A model generated the notes under the pieces. It was not told where the DNA came from, ran no database searches, and worked only from the letters and a program-made list of their open reading frames with translations. 64,000 nt of DNA, taken from positions 620,001 to 684,000 of the forward strand of contig JADLSH010000113.1 of the NCBI GenBank assembly GCA_016169945.1. The letters run 5' to 3'. This document shows, piece by piece, positions 32,995 through 44,990 of this stretch. Position 1 is the first letter of the stretch, and every line of letters starts with the position of its first letter. Source of the stretch: Trachythela sp. YZ-2020 (taxonomy: Eukaryota > Cnidaria > Anthozoa > Malacalcyonacea > Clavulariidae). A program made the translations under genes and the position numbers.

Positions 32995-33210
32995 TGCCAT
33001 TTATACGAGTGAAAATAAGTCGCGACTTACATAAGACGCGTCTTATATAAGACGCGAACACACTCGTATAAATGGTCAAATTCTAATAGGTCGCGACTTA
33101 TTGTGGAACAGCCTGAACTCCTGTTCTTATTTAAGTCTCGACCTACTAGAATTTGACCATTTATACGAGTGTGTTCGCGTCTTATATAAGACAGGACTTA
33201 TATAAGGGGC
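32995..33210. mobile_element. Palindromic MITE with CGACTTA / TAAGTCG words
   Basis: Long arms: 33049-33100 (AAGACGCGAACACACTCGTA, then ATGGTCAAATTCTA) against 33134-33192. Outer words CATTTATACGAGTG and CTTATATAAG repeat. The same TAAGTCGCGAC words occur alone at about 9265-9285 in a WBP2 intron. Confidence 0.7.
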
Positions 33211-33544
33211 AGCAGATGGTGGTCAACTTCAGAAACCAAATTATACTAAATCTCTCTCATTTATTTAACTAAACTTATAGCTATAATCACTTACTGTTAT
33301 TAATTACTTCCTGGTTCTTTATGTTAGCGAGTGTAGAACTGAAGGCCCGATTTCTACAAGAGTAGAAAGACAAAACTATGTAGACAAACTAGTTAGAATA
33401 GCGTGATCTATACTAGCAATGGTTCTGGAAACAACTCATGTCTGATATTTTCCTGATAGTTTGTCTGATGCCGTATTTATACACATATAGACGGATCATC
33501 CGTCAAGCCAAACTAGGCACGGAAGTTCGGCTGAGTGAAGTTGA

Positions 33545-33775
33545 TCCGTTCTGTTTGCCGAGTTCAATTTTAAACACAAACAAATTATCAGACAAACTAT
33601 CTATTCTTCGCCCAAGTTCACAGACAGTTCATCCGTCTCTAGTCTAAATCGTGCCAATGTCTAAATCGTGCCAGTGTGCAGCACTTTCTGTCGATCTCTT
33701 GGTCGTTGGTGATTGCGTACAGTACAAGTAAGCATTAAGAGACTTAGCTGAGTGATCGAACCTTCACAAGAATGA
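33545..33775 (+). repeat. Dispersed repeat, copy 1
   Basis: Shares TTCAATTTTAAACACA, ACAAATT, TCAGAC(A/G)AACTAT and a 40-bp stretch around GCGTACAGTACAAGTAAGCA with 40728-40860, in the same order and orientation. Copy 1 has about 100 bp more in the middle. Confidence 0.75.
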
Positions 33776-35059
33776 AATGATAAAACCGTAAAAATAACCC
33801 AGACCATGAAAACTTACCTGTTCAAACATACAAGATAAACAATATTCTGATTCTGTAACTCAATATTTTTAATATCTCAACATAGCAGATGCACTCGAAG
33901 TACAAAGCAAGCAGCCTCGCACAAGGTTAAAATTAAAACACTATACACAAATTTATGGAAACTTTGCATAAAATACAATTTTCTAAAAACTGATGGTTGC
34001 ACATTTACAGAGATATGAAATTGAAAACGAATTATATAAATCGAAAGTGAGATTATATATATTGCTTTCCAGGGATAGGCAGGAAATGAACGAACTTCCG
34101 GCACCATTCAAAGGAAAAAATATATATTTTGAGCACTTTGGCCTTTGTCAGTATGTCACTTCATGCATGTCATGATGTGCAGCTGTCACTGTGCTGTACA
34201 GCTGTACTTTGCTGTACCACATGCGCTTGGTGAGAGCAAGGTGTATGAATATGGACTGACGAGGCATTGCACGTCGAAACATGTTGAAATATCTGTCGAA
34301 ATTCAGGATTGCTATGTTACAATATTTCTAGTGACTCTCGAGATATATATTAAAGAACAGGCTCGATAATTTTCAGTCTAAAATAAGCTCTAACTAACGA
34401 AAATTATTCTTTTCATCATTTATAGTACTTGCTGTGCTATATAACACATATATACCCCTCTTACCTTTGGGCTTGGCGCTTATCCTCGCTTGAGTAAATG
34501 AGTAGCCTGTGAGCAGTCCCATGACATTAATACCAAACGATGTTTGGCGATGTCATGATACCTACTCGCTGGCTACGCGTGATTGGTTTAAATCATATTT
34601 GCAGATGGTCACCTTGTTTCGCAAGGTACACTTCCCTTCCTTACGTAGCTGAGTATAAGTGTATGTAAGCTTTATGGAAGCATTGAACTAAGATGGAACG
34701 AGAGCGAAACATATTAACAAAAGCAAATTAAAAACATTCCTTGTGTTTTGTCGCTGTAAGCCTCACTGCAAAACATAGTTTCATGGCAACAATTGCCAAG
34801 ACATTCCCCAATTCAAGATCTATCATTATCTATACGCCTGCGCTTTAACCTGACATCAGGATATAAGCACTAACATTTCTATATTTTTTCTCCGTTTTTA
34901 CTATAATAGATACCACTGGTGTTGTGATGTGTGGTAGAAGTGTGTTTTGCTTCACCAAATGCCGCAGAGTGCTCAATACCAAGGGGGTGACAAGTCTATT
35001 CATAGTAATATAGTCTATAGATCGAATATCAGTATCACACATTTATATCTTTTATCTTT

Positions 35060-35185
35060 ACTAAGAGGAGGGGGAGTTGGAATATATATTAAAGAGCAAT
35101 TAAACCAGAAAAAACGCGAGGACCTAACCACAAATATTGAAGATATCATTGAAAGTGTTTTTATCGAAATATGCACAACCATACA
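35060..35185 (+). pseudogene. Non-LTR retrotransposon endonuclease fragment
   Basis: Translation gives RGGGVGIYIKEQLNQ and then TTNIEDIIESVFIEI, clearly alike to GGGVGIYIANELKYK and TSVENIIETVFIEII in the element at 44991. It is a short internal piece of an APE-type endonuclease. It ends 10 bp before the hammerhead-like motif at 35195-35236. Not functional. Confidence 0.8.
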
Positions 35186-35194
35186 GACCACAAT

Positions 35195-35236
35195 GAGAAC
35201 TTCGACGTTTCGAGCGAAGGCCCTTCGTCTGGAAGT
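35195..35236 (-). ncRNA. Hammerhead-like motif, degenerate box
   Basis: Minus strand: AACTTC, CAGACGA, A, GGGC-CTTC-GCTC, GAAA, CG, TC, GAAGTT. Stem I (AACTTC/GAAGTT) and stem II pair well, but the second base of the CUGANGA box is A, so self-cleavage is unlikely. Same family as 18413-18458 and 49110-49152. Confidence 0.5.
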
Positions 35237-35412
35237 TAGTAGGAAATAAATACATATTGTATCGGGACATTGGAAACTGGTCCCGCAAGATGTGTCCGCA
35301 AAGAGTGTTATTACTTTTCGAATTCATTAATAATTCTTGGAGTTGGTTAAAAAAACAGATTAGTCCCTAACAATGGTTATTAATGGTAAATTTTCGGCCA
35401 AATGGAGCGATG

Positions 35413-35894
35413 CAGGGGTTAAAAAATAGGCGTACGGACGTACGATTGTACGCTGAAAAATGCTTGGCGTACGTCAAGTATCTAAGGAAACGTACGATCA
35501 CGTACACTTTCTACAGCTCCTTTGTGTTAACCTACAAATACTTCAAATAACGAGCATTCTCTCGTCCGAGTTAGCGTCATCATTTTTCCATCTCGCTATC
35601 TGCAGCGCTTTTTAGTCTTACCAAATATTTCATTTTAACTCGCGAGTAACAACGTTTTGAAAACTCGTTTCGAACAAAAACGAAATATATACAACAGAGA
35701 ACATGGGTAAAACTATAGTTCAGAAAATCGTACGTCGACATCGATCAACTGTACGCCAACTTAGTTATAGAGCGTACGACCCCGTACGGCATTTCGCAAG
35801 CATTTTTTAACGATGTCATGCCGGATTTTTTAACATTTTTTAGGATGTCATGCCGGATGTCATTGGATGTCATTGGATGTCATTTTAACCCCTG
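35413..35894. mobile_element. 482-bp element with CAGGGGTTAAAA termini (hAT-like)
   Basis: Left end CAGGGGTTAAAA, right end TTTTAACCCCTG. CAGGG...CCCTG ends are typical of hAT elements. The body is rich in CGTACG/GTACG words (35430-35500; 35730-35790), and GGATGTCATT is repeated at 35850-35885. I do not see an 8-bp target duplication. No transposase. Confidence 0.6.
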
Positions 35895-36582
35895 CCGGAT
35901 GTCATAGTTAACACACGTAGCCGTAGGAGTTGGTTTCTAATTCCTGTTTTAATCATTGTTTATATTATCTGGCGTCAAAATTGGACAAAGATCTTGGTTC
36001 ACTTGATTCTTAGACAAAAACATTTTTAATCAATAACTATCTTTGAAGAAATCAAGTCAAATTTTATACTTACTGCGTTCTTCGAACTTTTTCTGAAGAT
36101 TTTAATCCTTTTGACAAGTCCCTTTATCACGGAAATAGTTGTCTTGCCAAAATCAATGGTTCGGGTTTCTCTAAAGTAAAAATACAATACGATATATACA
36201 GTTATTTATAAGACATTCAAAAGTACTATAAGTATTATGATTTATGATGGATACAACAAATAACGATATTGAACTTGAGAAGTTCTCACACCAAATTACT
36301 CGTCAATAGACAATAGAAATTATTTGGTCAGCGAACGTCTCAAGTGATCATCTTCCATCTGTCCACATATTAACAACTCTCTTCCTCCGCCGAGCCAAAC
36401 GCAATGGTTTTTTAAAGAATAGTGAACTTAATGCTTAATTGCGCTAGAAGGTGCGTGGTTGACCGAAGTCGCACAGGTTGATTAGAACGGTAACCATAAT
36501 ATATTATGTTCACGGTTCACCTCTTGTATCACAGATAGCCTATTTTCAAAATCGAAACGAAAAATATGACATTTTTCGGCAT

Positions 36583-36795
36583 GAGTCATGTTGTATATAT
36601 ATTTATAAAGATATAACACTCGAAAATTACTGCCTGAAATGACAGAATACAGTCTTCTCACTTAATAAATCATAATCATATAGATTTAATAAAGGATTTT
36701 AACATGTTATTCTATTTTGGGGAAAATACTGCGATCTATCGTGACAAAAAGCTCAAATATCAAGGTCTACGATAAACGTACCCAAGCCAACCACA
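36583..36795 (+). repeat. 210-bp dispersed repeat, uninterrupted copy
   Basis: From CATGAGTCATGTTGTATATA to AAACGTACCCAAGCCAACC. It matches 43892-43923 joined to 44204-44396 at over 90 per cent by eye, so it serves as the empty-site form for the insertion in that copy. Confidence 0.85.
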
Positions 36796-39700
36796 CACAC
36801 ACATAATTTCAAGTTTTCTTAACAAGATTAATCACAAGTTTAATCACAAGATTTCTTAACACACATAATTGCAAGTGATAATGTTTGACTTGCGTGGATA
36901 CTTAAGTTCCTGTCGCCTGCTGGGATAATTTGACTGCTTTAACTATACAGTTTTTGTACTAACTGCCTTTCTACATGCATTTTCCCGTGAGAACTTCACA
37001 TCAAACCAGAAAATGGCGAACGTAACCCCTTCTCTCCTAATTTCCACTGTAAGTGGTGCCATCTAACTCATGATGATATGTGTAAAAGCCTCAGAACGTA
37101 GTGGAACGAGCTCATAGCCATCTTTCATACAATGAAGTCACATAAATATCAACCAATAACATTGTATGTTAACGCTGAATATATGGCATTTAATTACTCA
37201 TGCCTAATTGAAATCGCATATTGAGCCAACAACTACAAAGGGACTTGCCCTGACATGATTGTTCCAGTTAAATACACATTTTTAAAAATTAGAAGAAACA
37301 GAGGGGTTTCCCCCCACAGATACCACATATCAATCATAAAATTTCATCCAATAAGCGAGTCCCACGAAGGCAGTGATAAAAAACTCGATCATGAGTTCTT
37401 GATTTCAATATTTTTCAGTGCAACAGTGGCGTATTAACCCTGCACCTTCTTCTTTCACTGGTTTCTGAGCATTTGTTTCTTCATAAGACTAGAGCATTTT
37501 CAAGACTACGTTTCGCAAACACAATGCCAAGTGGTGGACAGGTAATGAAAGATCGCCATTGCTTTCTTTTATCTTCTTAATCATAAAATTTTTTTATTGA
37601 CAGAGATTTATCAAGAAACAGAGGGATTTCCCCTTAAGCCGCAGGTGGTACATGCTGATTTTCATCAAACTTCGTCCAATAAGAGCGATTCGCCCACGAT
37701 GTCTCTTTAAACAGATGCTATCTTTCAGCAAAACAACCTCTATATATAGTACCGTGCAATATTTCCATATATCTTGTGTTCACACATATTACAGGTAAGG
37801 TAGTCTTAATTAGGATTGCTAATGGACTTATCTATCATTTGTTCGTATCTTAGTTTCCACTGCGATAATGTAACTATATATGGTGGTAACAGACTGTAAG
37901 CTCTACACGTCTGACCTTCGTGTAGCTGGTAAAGCTGGCGTTGCCATGACCTCAAACAAGAAGCGGGGTTCCATTGCATCCATTGCTTTCAGTAGAGAGA
38001 GCGTTAGACTGATGTACCTCCGTCGGTTAGGAATTCCTTCATCCGCTACATCTCAACACAAATAGCCAAAGAAGCGATCTTTACAATCCAATTTGCTTTC
38101 TTCTTCTTGTCAGTATAGCGTGTATATCTGTTTACATACCGTGTATTCTTGGCTACATTTTCAGGTACAATATGAACGTCGATACGTGCATGTATATTTC
38201 CACAGCCTTTCACACCATGACTCTGTTTCAAATAGTTTAATATCCATAAGTAATAAGATATTATCCGCTGGAGTGTGGTTTCTTCTTATATTGTAAATAA
38301 ATTATAGCCTCTGCTAAAGTGTAATGCTGATTCTGTACCATTCTTTAGTTATCCTGTGCTTATCCAATACTCGGCTAACTTACTACAGTAATTGCTATTT
38401 TGTACGTGTCGTCGGATTTTACTTCAAAATATCACGTAATCTGTTGAACGTTTGTACGTGAATTGAGTCTGTCACGTTCTTGGGTAGGTCACGTGCATCA
38501 GTTGCATGCAGTGAACTCTATGACGGTATTACGGTGATACCCGTCTTGTTCTAATATCAATTCGGTTAATGCCAATGTTGTAATACTCTCATGCATGCCT
38601 GACTAGCTAACTAGTGAAGAACATGCAAGCTTTAGTCTTAGAACAAGCTTGAAACTTTACGAAATAACCTCAAACTGACAACAATCATTCGGTTTATCAT
38701 ACAGTACTTTTGCAATCGACCAAATCTAAAATCGTTATGCTACAATGATTATGCGACAGTCAACACCCTGCTAATATCTAAACCTGCAGTAAATATTGCA
38801 GACTTTACAGACCAAAGGCAAAGAAGCGTTTTGGCATTATTGTAACATATTTTTGCAAACATTATTGATTAAAGTTTAGATTAGTATAGGAATACATTCA
38901 AAGTAACGTATTCACTTACCTACAAATCTATGAGCTGATGTGGATTTTATTGACTTTGCCTTTGGTCGAACATATATAATTTAATACCATTAAATTCACA
39001 AGGGGCTCAATCAATAGGCTAGTGTGCCGCTAGAGCTCATCATTTGCAACATTTTGGTGTTTGTTTCATCAAAATAGGCGGATATATAATATCAAAATAT
39101 TATATACACACAAGCTCTGAATATGAACAGAACATTTTTGCGTACTTTTTTCAAGTAAAACTTGAATTTCCTCTTCATTTAATTGTCCAAATCTGCCAGC
39201 CATTTTTCTACTTTTCTCTACTAGCAGGATATGACAATTCTTGTAGACATGTCTACGTAAACCTTGACTCTTAAGAGAAAGTTTTTTACCTTCTTATATC
39301 CTTGCGTCGTTTTCAGTAAAAATTTTCGATATTATTTCAGTCTATGCTGATCGCGACAACTATGAACGGTCTCTGGCCACTGACGATTTATATTACTAAT
39401 ATTTTTATATCCAAGCTAAATACACCGATAATCTTGGACTTGATCGGATAGCATCTTAGTCACAGTGACTCATGCATCTAATCCTGACCGTGTTTTCTAG
39501 ATGTTGAAATATATTCTTTACACATTTTTTAGATAACATTTACAATACTGCTTAACTTAGCAACAGACGAACAATGACCAGCTTATACAAGGAACAGATC
39601 AACCGTCAAGACATATCATCTGTCTTAGTGTAATGAACTAAGTACAATACCGCAATATTCTACTTTAATAGCTCATTCTACTGACCCATATTTTCGCCAA

Positions 39701-40727
39701 TGTCATTGACGAATTATCAGTCGAACTGTCATTTCTTTGCCAAAGTTCGTCGATACGGATCGACGTTCTCAAAAACTCGTCTTGATTTAATTCAAGATGA
39801 TCAATATTCTTCAGAATCTGTGTTTTCTAATATATCTTGAAATTGTCAGCTGGTCGTAGTTTTTGAAATATCAATACTGCACACTTACCGATTTGATTGC
39901 TCTTGAATATATCCTCAAATGCATGACTGAAACACAGCTTTTGCATGGGCTTTGGCTTTGCTCGTGACTTATAATGTGTATGTAAATGTGATTGTATACA
40001 ATGGCAACTATAAAGTCGATATTGGCTTTTGATCACTGTCCACTGATATGTAGTTTGCCATTGCTTTGTCTATATTCAGTAAGTTTTAAAAACAATATTA
40101 TCGCCTACACGTTTGGTCATTTACTCATTTGGAATGTTTTTCCTTTTTCATCTGTTGAAAACAAGTATAGGAAATGGTCTTAATACCATAATAATATAGT
40201 TAATGGACAATATTTGTTCCACTCGACAAAACAGGATTCAAATGGACCGAAACGATTAAATTGGACACTATTTTCTTCCAAATGACAAATCATATTAGTC
40301 CTAGCTATCACGCCACTATAGCTGTTGATAAATATACAGTATTTGTCACTTGACACTCTCATATCGCTCATCGCAGTATCTCTTTTAACTGCGGTAGGTA
40401 CATTCCCGCTCTGCACTGCAGGCTATATCATGTAGACTATAAATATAATTTGTATTATACACCCCGGAAATTTCATGGATATTTTAGCGTGAAACCGCAT
40501 TGCTGAAGCAAATTTTTGCAAAATTGGAAATGTGTTCTGGTCGTTTCTCAGTATGGCCTAACTATCCAATGGGTTTTTGCCAAGAGAAAACACAACTGGT
40601 AAATATGTGAGTGTTTAGTGTTTTGACCGAGGGTTTTGACAGTTAATTTACAGTATGGCGCCAAGCTTGCAGCAAGGCCCCAAGGTCTTTGTGTGCGTCA
40701 TTACGAAACTGCTTCAAAGTCCTGTTT

Positions 40728-40860
40728 GCAGCGTTCAATTTTAAACACAGACAAATTGTCTTATTGTCAGACGAACTATTTATTTGGTGATCGCGTACAG
40801 TACAAGTAAGCATTAAGCGACTTAGCTAAGTGATCGAGCCTTACATACATACAATCATAC
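40728..40860 (+). repeat. Dispersed repeat, copy 2
   Basis: Colinear with 33545-33775 but missing its central part; shares GTACAGTACAAGTAAGCATT and ACTTAGCT(A/G)AGTGATCGA. Confidence 0.75.
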
Positions 40861-41034
40861 ATACCGGCATACGTGAAATTTTTATTTCAACACGCTAGGA
40901 TCTTAAATAAACGAAAATGATAACGTTTGTTTAAATAACGTTGAATACATTGTGTCATATCATATTGATAGACTATATTGTATAAATTCACGGCTTGGCA
41001 GTACCGATAGGCGATTTGTTGTGTAGTATTTAAC

Positions 41035-42984
41035 CTTCTCAAACTCATTAAATATTCATGACCTCTCGGTCCAATCAGACACGCTGAAATCAGTCACGTG
41101 CCGTATCTGGATAGAAGAGGAAGATCGGTCTGATTAAAATTCCTTATGAGAACAGTAGGAAAATAATATAACATTTGCATAATGACTGTATCTAGAAACT
41201 TTGTTCTCAATACAGTATTTAGAACAAAATTGGCAAATCTGTATTTAGAACGCTTTTTCTAAGCACACTGAACACAGTACTAATAAATAGTACTAAAAAT
41301 AATTAAAAACAAAATTATGAACGACAAACACCCAAAAGTATCTAATTGTATTTGCACAACATCACAAACTCTACTTACTCAAATTAACATTAATATTCAC
41401 AGTCGCGTTACTTAGGTCGCTATTGCAAAATAAGCCGTCCAAAAAAATACTCCTGCTTTGCAGTTCACTATTATTATTCTCCTTAGAGTCACACTTAGCA
41501 TCCAATAATGCCAATTCATCAGAATTTAGACTGGCTAAATATTCATCAAAATCGTCGTCCAAAAATGTGTCTTCCTCAGCTGCCACAGGCTCAGCCTTGG
41601 TCGTTTTACCATCATCAGTACTTTCGACTAGTAAAGGAGGTCCTAGACAATCTGAAACACACTTAATCTGTTCTTCACTAGGCTTTTCATACCTAAATAA
41701 TGCATTCGATATATGTCCAGTACGCTCGCGGATAAGTTTTTCTTCAACGTTATTCTGAAAAAGCGTAGAGGCACATGTAACACGAAGGCTATGTGCAGTT
41801 TTTCGTTGTAGACCAGCTGCTGTCGTCAAGGAAGGTAAAATGGAGTTCAGTTTATGAATTCCAACTGGAGCATCTTCAAATTTGTAACTTATTTTAGATG
41901 GCCGAAAGTAAAATGCATCGTTGCGTCTACTTAGCTGACTAACCATGCTTATATACTTCTTAAACAGCTTAACAATACAATGCTTGTGGTCTTTCTCATT
42001 ATCTGCGTGGCAACGATGCTTAACATTTCTCGGGTTTCGCTTCAGATCTTTTAAACCACCGTGAAAAGTTTTGCTTACATTTTCAACAAATGACACTTCA
42101 TTTTCGGTCACTACAAAGTTATGCAGACGCAAAATACGGTGTTCTTTAGCCCTTAAGCCAAATAATTTGCCAATATAGAAATACAACGTGTTCAATAACG
42201 TCTCCGGACTGCTCTCACCCAAAACACCGACACTCCACATCTGCTTTTCCTCTTCCACGGTAATGGCTGCTCTCTCTGCCTTGGCTACTTTTTTCGCATG
42301 ATGTTCGCTTATACATGCATGGAGAACTTTCATCTCCGCGTCTAACACCTTTCGAAACACCTGAAACCTGCCAACAATATTTGGATACACTAATTAGAAA
42401 ACTATATTTTGAAACTAATGGTAAATGAACAGCCTGCGTCGAATATTACTTACTTGTAATTTTCTTTGTTTAGCGGGTTCATCTCTGCCTTCCCATTTTC
42501 TTCGTAGTAACGCTTCATACAACATATCAGCTGATATATGGTTTTCTCTGGGTATGGTTTTCCATCTCGATCTCTCACTTCTTGAACATACTTGAATAAC
42601 CAAAAATTCAACGTTTCGGCAGTCATATTTAATATGTCTGTCTTCAGGCTTTCGACAACTGACACATCAAGGCCAAAGTTGCAGCTTTCTGCCGGCCCGT
42701 AGTCATTGGTTCTTTCGCTCTTCCAGGATTCAAATATACGAATACCCCACTGAGTTTTATACTGCGTAGTCTTTGGCACTGCATTTTTTATTCTTTTCGA
42801 AGCCTCCTCTTCGTTCAATGCTTCGCCAAATCGTTTCGCCATCAAACACATGCACAAATGAATCAAGTTATGGGTGGATTCACGCATATATTTTCATAGC
42901 TACATATACTTAACGTTTTCTATACTAAAGCAACAAAAGGTCATATTCCCTCGACGTCAATGAATATTTAATGAGTTTGAGAAG
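41035..42984. mobile_element. Crypton-like element bounded by about 30-bp inverted repeats
   Basis: The recombinase gene (41371-42842) lies between CTTCTCAAACTCATTAAATA...TTCATGACCTC at 41035-41065 and its complement at 42953-42984, with about two mismatches. No target duplication is visible outside (TTTAAC on the left, CCATTT on the right). Cryptons are generally described as lacking terminal inverted repeats, so these may be true ends, an old flanking repeat, or promoter elements. Confidence 0.5.
41371..42842 (-). CDS. Crypton-type tyrosine recombinase (KIAA1958/ZMYM/QRICH1-related domain)
   Basis: Tyrosine recombinases of Cryptons cut and join DNA through a tyrosine; related domesticated domains (DUF3504) occur in ZMYM, QRICH1 and KIAA1958. 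Two exons (minus), 42454-42842 and 41371-42367, joined over an 86-bp GT-AG intron in phase, give 461 residues from ATG 42842. An N-terminal core-binding part (KTTQYKTQWGIRIFESW, about 40-57) is followed by the catalytic part: Arg in LFGLRAKEHRI, HSLR, then RTGHISNALFRYEK, which supplies His and Tyr. The order R...H-x-x-R...H...Y is kept. The C terminus is acidic (EEDTFLDDDFDEYL). The reading frame is intact. In-frame ATGs lie upstream (42887), but MAKRFGEAL gives the usual start. It could be active or a domesticated gene. Confidence 0.8.
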
Positions 42985-42986
42985 CC

Positions 42987-43070
42987 ATTTCCTATCCTCG
43001 GAAGCTGTGTTGCAAACTAATGCCTCGTGTTGAGAACCCTACTGCAAACACAGCTCCTCGGATAGGAAAT
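42987..43070. repeat. 84-bp hairpin element abutting the Crypton-like element
   Basis: ATTTCCTATCCTCGGAAGCT...GTGTTGC and GCAAACACAGCTCCTCGGAT...AGGAAAT are complementary around a roughly 28-base loop. It starts 3 bp after the right inverted repeat. Confidence 0.75.
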
Positions 43071-43889
43071 AGTACTTCGTGGCTAGCGGTTTTAAATGCT
43101 TTATAGTATATTAATTGGGCGATTTTTCAGCCTTAATCGTACCGTGAGCGTTTACCGTTGTAGAATCACTAAAATTTATAGCCATTTTAGACAAAATAAC
43201 AACGCAGGTGTTACCGTAGCTTGCGCAATCTATGCCCCCATGCGCATCATTGGCGCATGTAAAATGATACAAATCATTATATATCAAATATGTCATAAAT
43301 AGAACTTACTTTTTTAGACTTTGAATTAAGTTTGCTCCAATTCCAAATCAATCTCGCAAGCCAGGTGATTTTCTTCCAGATTTGAAAATTGAAACGTCAA
43401 TCTGACCTTGACTGTAACCTGTAACTGTCAAAAATTTGCAAGGCTGCAGGAATTAACTTTCACTGCACGCTAACTACTGTTTTGTTATACTTTACAACCA
43501 AATTTATCGTAGCGAAGCCTACAATGCAAATATCTAATAAAAACGTCCAACTCACCAGAATTATTGTAGAAATTTGTATTAAAGTTGTTACTGCATGCTA
43601 CTGGTCTTGCATGGGCATAAGTTCAGTAAGCAATAAAACATAACAACACTCTATTTACCATATATATGTTTGTAACTGAGATCCCTGCACTAAAATCGGA
43701 CTAAAACCAATTCATTTGCTCACACGAACCAATTCATTTGAGACGTTTGTCGGTTTGTGCAACTTCGTGTAATTGATCATATTTTTTTCACTTCCTGCTT
43801 CTTTATGATTGGTCAATTGCACCATTTCTGACGCACGCTGTGTGCCAAGGTAGCACATCGAATAAGAATTTTCAATGATATTTCTACCA

Positions 43890-44400
43890 ACTCCATGAGT
43901 CATGTTGTATATATATTTATAAAATTCATTAATTATTCATAAGCAAAATACAAAGGAAACTCATGACCCGTGGCGGATCTATATATTTGATATAGACTTG
44001 CTCAAATTTTCTTCTTCAATTTTTACAGCGTAGATAACATCAATCTTCAAAATTCCAACGCCAGTGAGCGTACAAAACGAGAGTCATTTTAGAAGTCATA
44101 TACAAACCTTGCAGTTCGGCCTTTATCAGATCTAAAACACTCGGCTGCGCCTCGATGTTTTAAATCGGATAAAGACCTCTCGCGCGGTTTGTATATATTA
44201 CTTATAAAGGTATAACACTCGAAAATTACTGCCTGAAATGACAGAATACGGTCTTCTCGCTTAATAAATCATAATCATATGGATTTAAATTAATAAAAGA
44301 TTTTAACATTGTTATTCTATTTTGGAGAAAATACTGCGATCTATCGTGACAAAAAGCTCAAGTATCAAGGTCTACGATAAACGTACCCAAGCCAACCCCA
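43890..44400 (+). repeat. 210-bp dispersed repeat, copy split by an insertion
   Basis: The sequence of 36583-36795 is here in two parts, 43892-43923 and 44204-44396, with a 280-bp insertion between them. Confidence 0.85.
43924..44203. mobile_element. About 280-bp nested insertion with TTATAAA duplication
   Basis: Comparison with the intact copy at 36583-36795 shows this block is extra. TTATAAA occurs once at the empty site and on both sides of the insert (43917-43923 and 44202-44208). Inside, ATCAGATCTAAAACACTCGG and CCTCGATGTTTTAAATCGGA form an imperfect palindrome around GCTGCGCC. A nonautonomous element; family not recognised. Confidence 0.7.
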
Positions 44401-44990
44401 TATTACATTGACATGGTCATTGAAACTCACTGATATATGTATTAAAACCACAAAAAGTCAAAATGACCACAAATATAACCACATAGTCATATATGGAAAT
44501 TTTTTTGTCAAACTTGCCCTTTGGCTTCGGCTCTATTTGACTGCAGTTATTCTTCGAGAATTTCAATACAAATGGTGGAAAACGGTATTTTCCCATACGA
44601 AGTAAGCAAAATAAAGCCATGGTATTGTACAATACTCAACAGCACTTTATATACTGAAATACAATATTATCAATATTTTACATGCTATACTATAGTGATA
44701 TTTAGTCGCATAACAGAAGTTATTTGTTCGCTCAACCAAAACATTGTTAAATTATATTTAGTTCAAAGTATTTAAATATTAAAGAACAATGATACAGTTT
44801 TAACATATATTCTTAATCTCGGTGTACAGAATCATTTTTCTTTATCAAACTATACTGTATTAACAAGCCAACTAAATAAATGCAACCTCAATGAAAATTT
44901 GAAACCTGATAGTCTATATAACGTAGTCTATATTCACCAACTAAACATAGTTTATTTCACATCTCAAATATTGCACTATAAACCTTTCCA

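Larger units (their letters stand above)
28895..34900. other. Intergenic repeat region downstream of the TRAF-B start
   Basis: No gene recognised. The first few hundred bases should hold the TRAF-B promoter. Blocks near 28960-29100 and 33290-33430 share words such as AATTACTTCCTG and AGAACTGAAG/AGAACTAAAA and are copies of one dispersed repeat. The listed palindromic elements at 30560, 31950 and 32995 and the G-rich block at 32270 are the main structures. ORFs here are short and without likeness to known proteins. Confidence 0.55.
35895..41034. other. Intergenic repeat region before the Crypton-like element
   Basis: No gene recognised. It holds one copy of the 210-bp repeat (36583-36795), two related blocks near 37300-37420 and 37610-37710 (both with a TTTCCCC(C/T) word, then ATC(A/T)AA.CTTCATCCAATAAG-like text), and dispersed repeat copy 2 at 40728-40860. 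The ORF at 37880-38065 (61 residues) has no likeness I can name. Confidence 0.5.

Noticed and set aside
37880..38065. 61-codon ORF as a possible exon
   Set aside because: No convincing splice sites linked to a neighbour and no recognisable domain.
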